Of a stretch of 64,000 nt of DNA, positions 9,032 through 18,884 are shown piece after piece. Origin of the DNA: Gammaproteobacteria bacterium Ga0077536 (GTDB lineage: Bacteria > Pseudomonadota > Gammaproteobacteria > Ga0077536); contig LNEL01000056.1 in NCBI GenBank assembly GCA_001464935.1, positions 155,114 through 219,113 on the forward strand, in the 5' to 3' direction. Position 1 is the first letter of the stretch, and each line of letters opens with the position of its first letter. A program made the translations under genes and the position numbers. The notes beneath the pieces were generated by a model. It was given only the letters and a program-made list of their open reading frames with translations. It had not been told where the DNA came from and did no database searches.

Positions 9032-10207
9032 TCAGAAGAATGTGATGTCTGAATCGGCGGAGCTGCCGGCGCCGGCGGCGCGCTTCGTCGGCATGCGTTC
9101 CTCGTCCATCGTGTAGGAACGTTCCAGGCTCGACAGCAGCCTGGCGATGTCGCTCGCCGCGAGTTCGCCGTGCGTGAGTTGCGCGCGCAGCGCGATGACG
9201 TTGTCGCTGACGTGGGTCAACAACTGGTTGATGCGGTCCTGGAACTGGAGCTGTTCGAGTGCCGCGGCGACCGAGTGCTTGATCGCTTCGTTTTCGCTGC
9301 GCAGCACGCTGGCCGACGCATTGAGTCCGTCCATCGCCACCTTGAAATCGCCGACGACGCTGCTGATCTGGGCTTCGCATTCGGTGCGCGCCTGCGCATC
9401 GCGCTCGGCGGCGTGCTCGACCATCGCGGAGGATTCCTTGATGCCGCGATTGATGTACTCGATCTTCTGGCTGATGTTCTTGCCGATCTCGCCGGAGCGC
9501 GTCGACAGCGTGCGCACCTCGTCGGCGACGACGGCGAAGCCGCGGCCGGCTTCGCCCGCGCGCGCCGCTTCGATCGCGGCGTTCAGCGCAAGCAGATTGG
9601 TCTGGTCGGCGATGCTCGCGACGTCGGTCGCCATCTGCTGGAGTTCGGCGGTGAACTGCACGAGGCGCTGACTCTCGGCGAGCATGCGATCCTTGTCGTT
9701 CAGCGTCGTGGTCAGGATGTTGCCGACGATGCCAAGTCGCCGCTCGCTGTTGTCGACGATCTGGCGCAGCCCATCCTCGGCACCGCTGCCGCCCGACAGC
9801 CCCGTCGCGCGATAGGACGCGGCGATGGCTTCGTCGAGCCGGTCGACGATGCCAGCGAAATCGCGGGTCAGATGGACCACCGCGGTATCCATCTGGCGCC
9901 GTGCAGTCTCGAGATGATCGAGCCACACCGGCAGCACGCCGGCTTCAAAGGCGCGCAGGCTGTGCTGATGCGTGTCGCGGAGCGTGGCGAGCGCCTGTTC
10001 GTGTTCGAGTTGGCGGGCATCGAGGGCGGCCGCGCGCAGGCGCGCATGGCGACTCGCGGCCCGGCGATCGAGCGCGACGCCGACGGCGCACAGTGCGGCC
10101 GCGGTCGCGGCGTTCAGTGCAGACGGCGCCGTTGCAAGCAGCAGGACACCTGCGGTTGCACCGAGCCCGGTCAAGCCCCAGGACAGGCTGTTCGGTTCTT
10201 CATTCAT
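9032..10207 (-). CDS. Short membrane-anchored methyl-accepting chemotaxis protein
   Basis: 391-residue chemoreceptor-like protein. Two closely spaced hydrophobic segments (about residues 12-30 and 33-48) leave no room for a periplasmic ligand domain. A coiled region follows, then the signalling tip [20 protein letters not shown] near residue 205 with [15 protein letters not shown] after it. The helices after the tip are short compared with full receptors and the C-terminus (DSDITFF) is not a clear pentapeptide, although it is aromatic. It is the first gene of the chemotaxis operon, 67 bp downstream of a FliA-type promoter. It may sense something through a partner or through the membrane. Confidence 0.9.
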   Translation of the reverse strand: MNEEPNSLSWGLTGLGATAGVLLLATAPSALNAATAAALCAVGVALDRRAASRHARLRAAALDARQLEHEQALATLRDTHQHSLRAFEAGVLPVWLDHLETARRQMDTAVVHLTRDFAGIVDRLDEAIAASYRATGLSGGSGAEDGLRQIVDNSERRLGIVGNILTTTLNDKDRMLAESQRLVQFTAELQQMATDVASIADQTNLLALNAAIEAARAGEAGRGFAVVADEVRTLSTRSGEIGKNISQKIEYINRGIKESSAMVEHAAERDAQARTECEAQISSVVGDFKVAMDGLNASASVLRSENEAIKHSVAAALEQLQFQDRINQLLTHVSDNVIALRAQLTHGELAASDIARLLSSLERSYTMDEERMPTKRAAGAGSSADSDITFF

Positions 10208-10274
10208 GTCGACCCCGTTATCGTGTTGCCGTTGCAGGCGGACGGTGCGGGCGCTGCAATCGGTTGCAGGGTAT

Positions 10275-10301
10275 CTATCGACAGAATCGGAAGTTGCTTT
10301 A
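10275..10301 (-). promoter_or_regulatory. Sigma-28 (FliA) promoter of the chemotaxis operon
   Basis: Read on the minus strand: TAAA (10301-10298), a 15-nt spacer, then GTCGATAG (10282-10275). The FliA consensus is TAAA-N15-GCCGATAA, so the -35 and spacer match exactly and the -10 matches at 6 of 8 positions. It lies about 68 bp upstream of the first gene of the operon, with transcription expected to start near 10267. This would place the whole nine-gene operon in the late flagellar class. Confidence 0.75.
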
Positions 10302-10431
10302 AGCGGTTTTAGGTACCTGAAGCGAATATTTGATCGTGATCAAACGCGCGCAGCCGGCCGCAGCTTCATGCCGCGGTGCGGCGTCGGTGGGAAAGGCGGT
10401 CGACGGGCGGGCCGCAACGCTCGCCGCGGAC

Positions 10432-10659
10432 TCAGTTGCCCGGCGCGGCGGGGGGGCGATAGCTCGGGTCGAACGGCGGCGGCGGCGGGGCCTCGGTGTC
10501 GAAGCTCGCCTCGTCCGGTTCGCCGGCGTCGAGCGGCGCGGCGATGGTGGGCAGCGGCTTTTCGATCGGCGCAGTGTCGTCATCGTGATTGGTGGCGAGC
10601 GCCGCCGGCAGGCTCAGGCACAGCGCGAGACACACGGCGGACAGGGAAACAGGGCGCAC
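10432..10659 (-). CDS. Small secreted proline-rich protein, function unknown
   Basis: 75 residues from a GTG start at 10659, chosen because GGAGG lies 4 nt before it and because the product then begins with a clean signal peptide (VRPVSLSAVCLALCLSLPAALA). The mature part is short, acidic and then proline-rich (PPPPPFDPSYRPP), with no recognisable domain. It follows the enoyl-CoA hydratase gene at a distance of about 120 bp and may share its transcript. I do not recognise it. Confidence 0.55.
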   Translation of the reverse strand: MRPVSLSAVCLALCLSLPAALATNHDDDTAPIEKPLPTIAAPLDAGEPDEASFDTEAPPPPPFDPSYRPPAAPGN

Positions 10660-10778
10660 GGAACCTCCGCGGATCAGGGTTGGGCGTATTGGGGGCGGGC
10701 GCGCGTCGCGGCGCGCGGGGACCGAGTGTGCTGTCCCGCGCTGAACTTCGCAATTCCCGTGTCCGCGAGCCCCGGACT

Positions 10779-11480
10779 TCACTGCGCGCGCAGGCGCTCG
10801 CGGTAGGCCGTGATGCGGGACTTGAGCCCTGGCTCGGCCGCCGAGCGCACGAGCGCAGCGAGATCGGCGTCGCGCCGGTCGCTGCGCGTCGCGCTGCGGA
10901 TCGCGCGCGCCGTTGCCGGCGTCACGCGTGGGGGAGGGAGGGCGTCGAATGCGTCACCGAGCCGGCTGACCAGGCCTGCCGCGAGCGCGGTGCGGGCATC
11001 CCACTGTGCGCCGTCGATGACGATGTGGCGCGCGGCCTCCGCGCCGACGCGCTCGGCGAGCCGCCGCGTGCCGAGCACGATGCCGAACTGTGCGCCCGGA
11101 AAACGGAAGTTCGTCTCCGGCGCAGCCACTCGCTGTTCGCAGACGGCGAACAGATCCGCGCCGGCACCCCAGCAACGGCCGGTGGCGAAGGCCACCGTGC
11201 GCCATGGCGCGTGCCAGATCGCCGCCAGCAGCGTTTCGATGCGGACGAGCCGCTGCAGCAGGTCGCCGTCGCTGCAGTGTTCGAGATCGGACAGGTCGAG
11301 CCCTGTGCAGAAATGCGGGCCGGCGGCGCGCAGCACCAGCGTGTGCAGCGTCTCGTCGCGGCTCGCGTCGGCGAGCGCACCGAGCAGCCGCTCGACGAGC
11401 TCGGGCCCGAGCGCGTTGCCGCGCGCCGCATGGTTCAGCGTCAGCGACAGCGTGTCGTCCGCGCGCTCGACGAGCAGCAT
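10779..11480 (-). CDS. Enoyl-CoA hydratase/isomerase family protein
   Basis: Crotonase-fold enzyme of 233 residues, acting on an acyl-CoA. Seen: LNHAARGNALGPELVERL at the N-terminus, HFCTGLDLSDLE (first oxyanion-hole segment) and GRCWGAGADLFAVCE (second oxyanion-hole segment). The acidic residues used by classical hydratases are not clearly conserved, so the reaction (hydration, isomerisation, hydrolysis) is open. The ATG at 11480 shares its A with the TGA of the upstream cupin gene, indicating coupling. It is the third gene of a CoA-transferase / cupin / crotonase operon. Confidence 0.88.
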   Translation of the reverse strand: MLLVERADDTLSLTLNHAARGNALGPELVERLLGALADASRDETLHTLVLRAAGPHFCTGLDLSDLEHCSDGDLLQRLVRIETLLAAIWHAPWRTVAFATGRCWGAGADLFAVCEQRVAAPETNFRFPGAQFGIVLGTRRLAERVGAEAARHIVIDGAQWDARTALAAGLVSRLGDAFDALPPPRVTPATARAIRSATRSDRRDADLAALVRSAAEPGLKSRITAYRERLRAQ

Positions 11481-12085
11481 CAGGGTGTCTGCGCGCGCAC
11501 GGCGGCGGCGCGATCCCACAGGTTGGGCACGACCGGGCTGTCATAACCCGAGACGAAGTCGAGCAGCGCGCCGCTCGCGTCGAGCCGGTGACGACGCACA
11601 GCGCCGATGTTCGCCCCGTAGACATGGATGCTGATGGCCGTCTGGTCCTGCAGGGCATTGCTGACGCGGTGCCAGTCGCCGAGCGACGGCGACACCGCGT
11701 CGATCGCGCCGGGCGCCATCACATGGCTGGCGCCGCTGCTGACGGGATGCCCGTCGCGCAGGCCGTATTCGTCGCAGCGCTCGGCGCCGCGGAGCTGGCC
11801 CACGAGTCCCCACACCGTGTGATCGTGCACAGGCGTGCTGTGGCCGGGCTGCCAGACGAAACTGACGACGGAAAAGCGCTCGAGCGGATCGCAATGCAGG
11901 AGGTACTGCATGTAGCGATCGGGGTGCGGCAGCGCGAACGCCTCGGGCAGCCAGTCGTCGCGTGCGATCAGCGCCGCGAGATGATCACGACCGGTGGCCA
12001 GCAGGCGGGATTCGTCCCCCGTGGCGCTGACCAGCGCGGTCATCGCGCGCACGAACTGGCGCAGCGGTTCCAGGCTATCGCTCAT
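11480..12085 (-). CDS. Cysteine-dioxygenase-type cupin (thiol dioxygenase, possibly 3-mercaptopropionate dioxygenase)
   Basis: 201-residue non-haem iron cupin of the cysteine dioxygenase superfamily, which oxidises a thiol to a sulfinic acid with O2. The iron-binding motif TPVHDHTVWG is intact, followed by the LVGQLRGAE strand and the third histidine region SLGDWHRVSN. The proteobacterial subgroup with HDHxxWG includes 3-mercaptopropionate dioxygenases. It overlaps the CoA-transferase stop by ATGA and the crotonase start by 1 bp. A thiol-acid route (thiol, sulfinate, sulfinyl-CoA) would fit these neighbours, but that is inference. Confidence 0.8.
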   Translation of the reverse strand: MSDSLEPLRQFVRAMTALVSATGDESRLLATGRDHLAALIARDDWLPEAFALPHPDRYMQYLLHCDPLERFSVVSFVWQPGHSTPVHDHTVWGLVGQLRGAERCDEYGLRDGHPVSSGASHVMAPGAIDAVSPSLGDWHRVSNALQDQTAISIHVYGANIGAVRRHRLDASGALLDFVSGYDSPVVPNLWDRAAAVRAQTP

Positions 12086-13245
12086 GGACGGGAGCCCTCG
12101 CGCGCGGCAAAGGCCGCCCCATCGGCGCCGAGCGCCGGCACGCGGGTGTCGACGTCGATCGCGGCCCCGTTCAGACGCACCGGGCAGCCGACGGTGCGCG
12201 TGACTTGCCCACCGGGCAGCGCCTGCTCGCGCACCAGACCGAGATGGGCCGTCTGCGGATCGGCGAGCGCTTCGCCGAAGCCGTTGATCGGCGCGCACGG
12301 CACGCCGGCGCTGGCGAACGCAGCCAGCCAGTGGGCGAGCGGTTGTTGCGCAAAACGGGGATCGAGCAGGGCTTTCAGTTCGACCTGGTGCGCGGCGCGC
12401 AAGGTCGGCGTCGCAAAGCGCTCGTCGGCGAGCAGTTCGATGACGCCGACCGTCGCGCAGACCTGTTGCCACAGTTTGTTGTTGCCCGCCGCGATCGCGA
12501 ACCAGCCGTCCGCCGCCTGGTAGGCCTGGTAGGGCGCATTGCGGGGGTGCGCCGAGCCGAGTTTGCGCGGGTTGCGACCGGTGCCGAAGTACTCGCTCGT
12601 CTGCAGCGCCGAGATGGCGAGTGTCGCGCCGAACATCGGGACGTCGAGATGGCCGCCAGGGCCGCCGCCCCGGACGCGGGCGAGCAGCGACGCGATCGAG
12701 AACGCGGCATAGAGGCCCGAGGAGAAGTCCGAGACCGGCACGCCCGCCTTGACCGGCTCGCCGTCGGGCTCGCCCGTCACGCTCATCACGCCGGCCGCGG
12801 CCTGGATCGTCAGGTCGAAGCCACCCTCGCCGCCGCGCGGTCCGTCCTGGCCGTAGGCCGAAATCGAGCAGTACACGAGCGTCGGGTGCCGGGTCTCGAA
12901 CCAGTCCCAGCCAAGGCCGAGCCGTTGCATCGCGCCGGGCCGGTTGTTCTCGATCAGGACGTCGGCGGCGAGCGCGAGATCGCGGGCCTGGGCGAGGTCG
13001 GCCGGATCTTTCAGGTTCAGCACCACCGAGCGCTTGCCGCGGTTGACGCTCGCGAAGTTCTCGCTGAAGCCACCGCTCAGCGGCGGCCACTGGCGCATCG
13101 AATCTCCCTCCGGCGGCTCGATCTTGATCACTTCGGCGCCGAAATCAGCGAGCAGCATGCCGCAGAACGGCCCTGACGCGACCTGGCAGAACTCGACGAC
13201 GCGCACACCGGCGAGCGGCAGGGCGACAGCAGCGGTGGCATTCAT
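12082..13245 (-). CDS. CaiB/BaiF family CoA-transferase (class III)
   Basis: 387 residues, the usual length. The family start PLAGVRVVEFCQVASGPF, the ADFGAEVIKIEPPEGD segment and VNRGKRSVVLNLK are all present; the catalytic aspartate is the one in GGFDLTIQAAAGVMS, which forms the aspartyl-CoA intermediate. It transfers CoA between carboxylic acids in the cytoplasm; the substrate cannot be read. It is the first gene of the operon with the thiol dioxygenase and crotonase and is divergent from the hybrid kinase, with a 139-bp shared upstream region. Confidence 0.92.
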   Translation of the reverse strand: MNATAAVALPLAGVRVVEFCQVASGPFCGMLLADFGAEVIKIEPPEGDSMRQWPPLSGGFSENFASVNRGKRSVVLNLKDPADLAQARDLALAADVLIENNRPGAMQRLGLGWDWFETRHPTLVYCSISAYGQDGPRGGEGGFDLTIQAAAGVMSVTGEPDGEPVKAGVPVSDFSSGLYAAFSIASLLARVRGGGPGGHLDVPMFGATLAISALQTSEYFGTGRNPRKLGSAHPRNAPYQAYQAADGWFAIAAGNNKLWQQVCATVGVIELLADERFATPTLRAAHQVELKALLDPRFAQQPLAHWLAAFASAGVPCAPINGFGEALADPQTAHLGLVREQALPGGQVTRTVGCPVRLNGAAIDVDTRVPALGADGAAFAAREGSRP

Positions 13246-13384
13246 CCGGGCACTCTACAAAGAAGCGCTGAACCGGGCCAGCCTGAACGGGGGCGTCACG
13301 CGCCTTTTTGTCCTCAAGCCGGTGCCGGGCCAGGCCGCTCTAGCGGGCTCAACCACCCGCTGCACGCTGCAGCCCGACAGGCCC

Positions 13385-15817
13385 ATGGCACATCTGCACG
13401 AAAATCTCGACTTCCTGCTGTTCGGCGCAGTCGTGCTCGTGCTGTTCGCGGGGCTGCACCTGTGGTTGCGGCGCAAGGCCGGCAGCCGGCAGGGCGTGAC
13501 GGGCGTGACGTGGCTGCTCGTGTGCAGTGTTCTCGGCGTGGGCGCGGTCGTCACCGATGCCATCGGCCACCGCGAGCGCGCCAAGCTGGAGCGCGCGGTG
13601 ATGGGCTTCGCGCCGACTTATGCGCAGGAGTTCGAGCGTCTCGGGCATGCGGCCATCACGCCCGAGACTGCGCCGGACCACCCGGCCTATCTGCAGATGA
13701 TCGAGGCCCAGCGCCGCTGGCTGTCGGTCAATCCGGTGGTCAACGACATCTACACCGTGCGCCGTGGTGGCCCCGGCGAAGTGTTGCTGATCGTGGACTC
13801 CGAAACCGACTATGACCGCAACGGACGCTATGAGGGCGAGCGCGAGTCGCGCACGGACATCGGCGAAGCGCTGGAACTCGGCGGTCCGGTGGTCGAGGCG
13901 GCATTCGCGGGACGTGGCGGTTTCGACGAAGACATGGTCAGCGATCGCTGGGGCACCTGGGTCAGTGCGTACTGGCCGATCCACGACGCCGATGGCAAGG
14001 TCGAAGCCCTGCTCGGCGTCGACTACGACGCCGGCGAGTGGGCGCGCGAAATCCGCGATGCACGCTGGAATGCACTGGCCGCCAGCGCCGTGGTGGCGTT
14101 GATGCTGTTCGGCGGCACCGTGCTGCTGGCCCTGCGCGGCATAGAACTCGAGATGCGCCAGCAGCATGCCGAAGCGCTGGCCCAGGCGCGCGACGCCGCG
14201 GAGAGCGCGAGCGCGCTGAAGAGCCAGTTCCTCGCGCGCATGAGCCACGAGATTCGCACGCCGATCAACGGCGTGATGGGCGTGACCGAACTGTTGCTGC
14301 AGACCCCGCTGGACGCGAAACAGCAGCACTTCAGCGAACTGATCTATCGCTCCGCGACAACGCTGCTCGATGTCATCAACGACATCCTCGATTACTCGAA
14401 GATCGAAGCCGGCAAGCTGACGCTCGAACAGATCGATTTCGATCCGCGCGACCTCTTCGAAGACGTGGCCGAACTGCTCGCCGCGCGCGCCCAGGGCAAG
14501 GGGCTCGATCTCAACGTCTCACTGCCGGTCGTGGTGGGGCAGGCCGTTCATCTGCGCGGCGATCCGGCCCGGTTGCGCCAGATCGTGACCAATCTCGTCG
14601 GCAATGCGATCAAGTTCACGGCCAGCGGTGAGGTCACGGTCGTCAGCGCCTGGCCGTCCGACGCCCACGGCCAGCACCGACTGCGCTGCGAGGTTCGCGA
14701 CACCGGCGCGGGGGTCGACCCGTCGAAGCAGGCCGCGCTGTTCGAACCCTTCGTGCAGGCTGACAACTCGACGACGCGGCGCTTCGGCGGCACCGGCCTC
14801 GGGCTCGCCATCTGCAAGCGCCTCGTCGACGCGATGGGCGGGCGCATCGGCTGCGATGCGCGTGTGGACGGCGGCTCGCTGTTCTGGTTCGAAGTGCCGC
14901 TGGCGCGGGCCGAGCGCGTGCACGAAACCGGCAGCGCGCGCGCGCCGGGGCTGCGCGGCGTCAAGGCCCTGATTGTCGACGACAACGCAACGAACCGGGA
15001 GATACTCGAACATACCTGCGAAGCGTGGGGCATGCGCTATGCAACGGCCACCGATGGTCGCACGGCGCTGACGCTATTGGCGGCGGCCGCCGCGGCCGGT
15101 GAACCGTTCGACGTCGGCGTGCTCGATCTCGACATGCCGGAGATGGACGGGCTCGAACTCGCGCGCCTGATCAAGCGCGATCCGGCGCTGGCCGGTACGC
15201 AACTGCTGATGCTGAGTTCGGTCTGTCATATCGCCGGCGAAGACGTGTGGCGCGACGCGGGCATCGAGCGCTACCTGATCAAACCGGCGCGGCAGAACCA
15301 TCTGTTCCGCGCCCTGACCGACATGCTCGGCAGCGGCGCGGGCGAACTCGCGGCGCAGCCGACGCCGACGACCCTGCCGGGCCAGTTGCAGCGCGCGCTG
15401 CGCGGGCGCGTGCTGCTCGCTGAAGACAACGCGGTGAATCAGCTCGTCGCCCAGACGGTGTTGGAGGGGCTCGGGCTCGAGGTGCTGACCGTCGGTGATG
15501 GCCGTGCCGCCGTCAATGCCGTCTGCTTCGGCGGCGGCGCGTTCGACATCGTGCTGATGGACTGTGAAATGCCCGAACTCGACGGCCGCGCCGCGACGAC
15601 GGCGATCCGCGCCTTCGAAGCCGCGAACGGCCGTGCCCGCCTGCCGATTGTTGCGCTGACCGCGCATGCGATGGAATCCGATCGCCAGCAGTGTCTCGAG
15701 GCCGGCATGGACGACTATCTGAGCAAGCCCTTCACCGGCGCCCAACTCGCCGCGACCCTCGCGCGCTGGCTGCCGGCCCCCGCTGACGCACTGCCCGCCG
15801 ACCGCTCGGCGGCCTGA
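13385..15817 (+). CDS. Hybrid histidine kinase with two receiver domains
   Basis: 810-residue inner-membrane sensor. Two N-terminal membrane segments (about 9-28 and 40-56), an extracytoplasmic sensor part (about 60-225) and a third membrane segment (about 235-255) come first. Then: HisKA with His288 in [14 protein letters not shown], ATPase domain with [12 protein letters not shown] and [14 protein letters not shown], receiver 1 with Asp581 ([12 protein letters not shown]) and receiver 2 with Asp726 ([12 protein letters not shown]). No HPt domain is present, so a separate HPt protein is expected to finish the relay. The ATG at 13385 is chosen because it precedes the first membrane segment; the open frame upstream lies over the divergent CoA-transferase gene. 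No output regulator sits next to it. Confidence 0.92.
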   Translation: MAHLHENLDFLLFGAVVLVLFAGLHLWLRRKAGSRQGVTGVTWLLVCSVLGVGAVVTDAIGHRERAKLERAVMGFAPTYAQEFERLGHAAITPETAPDHPAYLQMIEAQRRWLSVNPVVNDIYTVRRGGPGEVLLIVDSETDYDRNGRYEGERESRTDIGEALELGGPVVEAAFAGRGGFDEDMVSDRWGTWVSAYWPIHDADGKVEALLGVDYDAGEWAREIRDARWNALAASAVVALMLFGGTVLLALRGIELEMRQQHAEALAQARDAAESASALKSQFLARMSHEIRTPINGVMGVTELLLQTPLDAKQQHFSELIYRSATTLLDVINDILDYSKIEAGKLTLEQIDFDPRDLFEDVAELLAARAQGKGLDLNVSLPVVVGQAVHLRGDPARLRQIVTNLVGNAIKFTASGEVTVVSAWPSDAHGQHRLRCEVRDTGAGVDPSKQAALFEPFVQADNSTTRRFGGTGLGLAICKRLVDAMGGRIGCDARVDGGSLFWFEVPLARAERVHETGSARAPGLRGVKALIVDDNATNREILEHTCEAWGMRYATATDGRTALTLLAAAAAAGEPFDVGVLDLDMPEMDGLELARLIKRDPALAGTQLLMLSSVCHIAGEDVWRDAGIERYLIKPARQNHLFRALTDMLGSGAGELAAQPTPTTLPGQLQRALRGRVLLAEDNAVNQLVAQTVLEGLGLEVLTVGDGRAAVNAVCFGGGAFDIVLMDCEMPELDGRAATTAIRAFEAANGRARLPIVALTAHAMESDRQQCLEAGMDDYLSKPFTGAQLAATLARWLPAPADALPADRSAA

Positions 15818-15932
15818 CCGGCGCCGAACGGCCCGCCCGTTCGACACGGCCGGCGCGTATTCGCGAGCAATCTCATTAGAATGGCGCCTTGCCAGGCCGG
15901 GATGCCGGTCCCACGCCCGTGAGGAACGCTCG

Positions 15933-16316
15933 ATGCTCTATTCGGTGCTCGCCATCTGCCTCGGCGCGTCACTCGGCGCGCTGTCACGCTGGCTGCTCGG
16001 GACCGGTCTGAACTGGCTGTTTCCGGCGATTCCGCCCGGCACGCTGGCGGCGAATCTGATCGGGGGTTACCTGATCGGCATTGCCGTCAGCTTCTTCGCG
16101 GCGCACCCCGACCTCGCCCCCCAGTGGCGCCTGCTCGTGATCACCGGCTTTCTCGGTGGCCTCACGACGTTCTCGGCCTTTTCCGCCGAGGTCACCCAGT
16201 TGCTCGAGGATGGCCGCCTGTTGCTCGCCGGTGCGGCGATATCCGCGCACGTCGGTGGTTCGATCGCGATGACCCTGCTCGGCATCGCGACGGCGATGCA
16301 TTTCCAGAAAGCCTGA
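15933..16316 (+). CDS. crcB: CrcB/FluC fluoride ion channel
   Basis: 127-residue, four-helix membrane protein that exports fluoride as a dual-topology dimer. Family motifs [15 protein letters not shown] and [17 protein letters not shown] (the GGxTTFS segment lining the fluoride path) are intact. A TAGAAT hexamer about 50 bp upstream could be a -10 box. I looked for a fluoride riboswitch in the short leader and did not find its conserved parts. Confidence 0.95.
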   Translation: MLYSVLAICLGASLGALSRWLLGTGLNWLFPAIPPGTLAANLIGGYLIGIAVSFFAAHPDLAPQWRLLVITGFLGGLTTFSAFSAEVTQLLEDGRLLLAGAAISAHVGGSIAMTLLGIATAMHFQKA

Positions 16317-16750
16317 TCTGGCGCAGCTTCGAGTCGATGCCAGGCTGGTCCGCGCCTGGAGATTCATTTAGATTCCATCCATAAAGACGAAATAAGCGGT
16401 TCTGCGCGGCGATCCGGGGTCTGCCGTGACACGAACCCATTGAGACCGCACGCCGGGGACGCTCCGACAGGAGCGAAAGGGGTGGCGTTGAAGTCGATGT
16501 TCCGGGCGCCTGCGGGCCCGGCACCCGCACGGGTGCCGACGGCCTGCCTGGCCGCTCATGGCGCACTGCACGGACCGGACGGGATCACTCCCCCGGACGG
16601 GCGCCCGCGCTTCGAACTGCCCGACGTCCCAGGCCGGCGCGCGCCGTCGGCCGCCGTCCGCCGTCCCCTCGTCGTTCGTCATGCCTGCTGCCGCGGCCCC
16701 ATCCGGGGCCGGCGCATTCAATCGATCGAACCATCAGGGGGACACACGAC
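16317..16750. other. Intergenic region upstream of kaiC
   Basis: 434 bp without a convincing gene; the open frames here lack codon-usage support and similarity to anything I know. It contains a perfect inverted repeat, CGGCACCC at 16519-16526 and GGGTGCCG at 16531-16538 with a 4-nt loop, about 215 bp before kaiC. An AGGGGG ribosome site lies just before the kaiC ATG. The kaiC promoter must be in this region but I cannot point to it. Confidence 0.5.
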
Positions 16751-18499
16751 ATGAAGCGACGAACAGCCGCGCGCCGCGCGCCGCCCGCCGGACTGCGCAA
16801 GGCCAGCACCGGCATTGCCGGACTCGACGAGATCCTCGAAGGCGGCCTGCCCGCCGGCCGGCCAACGCTCATCTGCGGCGGTGCCGGTTCCGGCAAGACC
16901 CTGCTGACGATCGAGTTCCTCGTCCGCGGCGCGAACCAGTTCGACGAACCGGGCGTGTTCATGGGCTTCGAGGAAACACGCAGCGAACTGGCACAGAACG
17001 TGGCGTCGCTGGGCTTCGATCTCGAACAGCAGATTGCGCAGGGCAAACTCGCCGTCGACTACGTGCTGGTCGAGCGCCGCGAAATCCATGAGACCGGCGA
17101 CTACGACCTCGAAGGCCTGTTCGTGCGGCTCGGTCACGCGATCGACGCGCTCGGCGCGAAGCGGGTCGCGATCGATTCGATCGAAACCCTGTTCACGGGG
17201 CTCGAGGACACGGCGCTGCTGCGGGCCGAACTCCATCGACTGTTCCGCTGGCTGAAGGACAAGGGCGTCACGGCGCTGATCACGGCCGAACGCGGCGAAG
17301 GCGGTCTGACGCGCCACGGCATGGAAGAGTACGTGTCGGACTGCGTGATCCTGCTCGACAACCGCGTCAGCAACCAGTTCGCGACGCGCCGGCTGCGCAT
17401 CGTGAAGTACCGCGGCTCGCGCCACGGCGCCGACGAATTCCCGTTCGTGATCGGCGAGGCCGGCCTGTCCGTGCTGCCCATCACCTCGCTCGGCCTGACC
17501 CACGAGGCCAGCGCGCAACGGATCTCGAGCGGCGTGGTGCATCTGGATCAGATGCTCGGTGGGCAGGGCTATTACCGCGGCAGCAGTGTCGTCGTGTCCG
17601 GCACCGCGGGCACCGGCAAATCGAGCCTGGTCGCGCATTTCGCGAACGCCACCTGCGCCCAGGGCGAACGCGCGCTGATTTTCCTGCTCGAGGAGTCGCC
17701 GAGCCAGTACCTGCGCAACATGTGCTCGATAGGCATCGACCTCGCCCAGTGGATGCGGCGCGATCTGCTGCGCATTCACGCCGCGCGGCCGACGCTGTGC
17801 GGGCTCGAATCCCATCTGCAGACCATTCATCGTCTGACCGCCGAGTTCGACCCGGCAGTGGTGGCCGTGGATCCGATCACCAACCTGGCGTCGGTCAGCA
17901 GCTTCAGCGAAGCCCGCGCGCTGCTGATCCGGCTCATCGACTTCTTGAAGACGCGTCAAATCACGGCGCTGTTCACCAGTCTGATTCACGGGGAGCGCGA
18001 CATCGAAACCACCGACATCGGCATCTCTTCGCTGATGGATGTGTGGCTGATGTTGCGCGACAGCGAACACAACGGCGAGCGCAACCGCCTGCTGTACGTG
18101 CTGAAGGCGCGTGGCATGGCGCATTCGAACCAGGTCCGTGAATTCCGGCTCACGCCAGAAGGCATTCGGATGATCGATGTCTATGTCGGGCCGGCCGGCG
18201 TGCTGACCGGCACCGCGCGGCTCGCCCAGGAGGCGCGCGAACGGGATGCCGAGGCCGCCAGGCGGGAGGAGGTCGAGCGCCGCGCGCGCGAACTGCAGCA
18301 GCGGCACCTGGCCCTGCAGGCGCAGATCGATGCGCTGCGGCTCGAACTCGAGACGAACGTGATCGAGCGCGAACGGCTGCTCGCGCAGGCCGAACAGCAG
18401 CACGCCGCGAGCCTGCGCGATCGGGTGGCGATGGCGCTGGCGCGCCACGCGGACGGCATGAGTCCAGGTGCGGCGCCGCGCCGCCGGCGGGGTGCCTGA
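16751..18499 (+). CDS. kaiC: KaiC-family double-RecA ATPase with C-terminal coiled coil
   Basis: 582-residue KaiC homologue. The CI domain has Walker A GGAGSGKT (43-50) and paired glutamates in MGFEETRSEL. The CII domain has GTAGTGKS (284-291) and FLLEESPSQY. The position of the cyanobacterial Ser431/Thr432 phosphosites reads ISSLMD here (Ser426, Ser427), so two hydroxyl residues are kept. The protein is about 60 residues longer than the cyanobacterial one; residues ~500-570 are a strongly heptad-like, charged coiled coil in place of the KaiA-binding tail. This resembles the KaiA-independent KaiC of Rhodobacter, which dimerises hexamers through such a tail. kaiB follows directly and a PAS-GGDEF gene comes next. 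Gene symbol is by family. Confidence 0.93.
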   Translation: MKRRTAARRAPPAGLRKASTGIAGLDEILEGGLPAGRPTLICGGAGSGKTLLTIEFLVRGANQFDEPGVFMGFEETRSELAQNVASLGFDLEQQIAQGKLAVDYVLVERREIHETGDYDLEGLFVRLGHAIDALGAKRVAIDSIETLFTGLEDTALLRAELHRLFRWLKDKGVTALITAERGEGGLTRHGMEEYVSDCVILLDNRVSNQFATRRLRIVKYRGSRHGADEFPFVIGEAGLSVLPITSLGLTHEASAQRISSGVVHLDQMLGGQGYYRGSSVVVSGTAGTGKSSLVAHFANATCAQGERALIFLLEESPSQYLRNMCSIGIDLAQWMRRDLLRIHAARPTLCGLESHLQTIHRLTAEFDPAVVAVDPITNLASVSSFSEARALLIRLIDFLKTRQITALFTSLIHGERDIETTDIGISSLMDVWLMLRDSEHNGERNRLLYVLKARGMAHSNQVREFRLTPEGIRMIDVYVGPAGVLTGTARLAQEARERDAEAARREEVERRARELQQRHLALQAQIDALRLELETNVIERERLLAQAEQQHAASLRDRVAMALARHADGMSPGAAPRRRRGA

Positions 18500-18500
18500 C

Positions 18501-18833
18501 GTGGCCTCGCGGCGCAAGAATCGGGCCGACGCGGCCACGCCGACGCCCGGCAGCGGGCGTGACACCTATGTGCTGCGCCTGTACGTGGCCGGCACGACAC
18601 CACGCTCGATGCGGGCCATCCTCGATGCGCGCGCGTTCTGCGAAGCGCACCTCGCGGACCGCTACGAACTCGAGGTCGTCGACATCTACCAGCGGCCGGC
18701 GCTCGCCCGGGACGAACAGATCATCGCGGTCCCGACCCTCGTGCGCAGCGTGCCGCCGCCGCTGCGCCGCCTGGTCGGCGACCTGTCCGATGTGGAGCGG
18801 GTAATGGCCGGCCTGGAGCTCGCGAATCGCTGA
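18501..18833 (+). CDS. kaiB: KaiB-family protein
   Basis: 110 residues from a GTG that follows the kaiC stop after 1 bp. An earlier in-frame GTG at 18468 inside kaiC is possible but has no ribosome site. The core TYVLRLYVAGTTPRS, LEVVDIYQRP, AVPTLVRSVPPPLRRLVGD covers the whole KaiB fold; the Gly-Asp of LVGDLSDVE matches the fold-switch residues (RKIIGDLS in cyanobacterial KaiB). KaiB binds the CI ring of KaiC. The first ~20 residues are basic and unconserved. Confidence 0.93.
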   Translation: MASRRKNRADAATPTPGSGRDTYVLRLYVAGTTPRSMRAILDARAFCEAHLADRYELEVVDIYQRPALARDEQIIAVPTLVRSVPPPLRRLVGDLSDVERVMAGLELANR

Positions 18834-18884
18834 CTTCAGCGAATTCGCTCAATTGTCGCTAATGCTGATGTGGGACAGCGAACG

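Noticed and set aside
15818..15932. Fluoride riboswitch upstream of crcB
   Set aside because: The leader is only ~115 bp and the conserved riboswitch segments and pseudoknot cannot be found.
16440..16754. 104-codon plus-strand frame before kaiC
   Set aside because: No domain, arginine-rich shadow composition, and it runs over the kaiC ribosome site.
16718..18565. 615-codon minus-strand frame under kaiC
   Set aside because: Shadow of kaiC; no recognisable domain.
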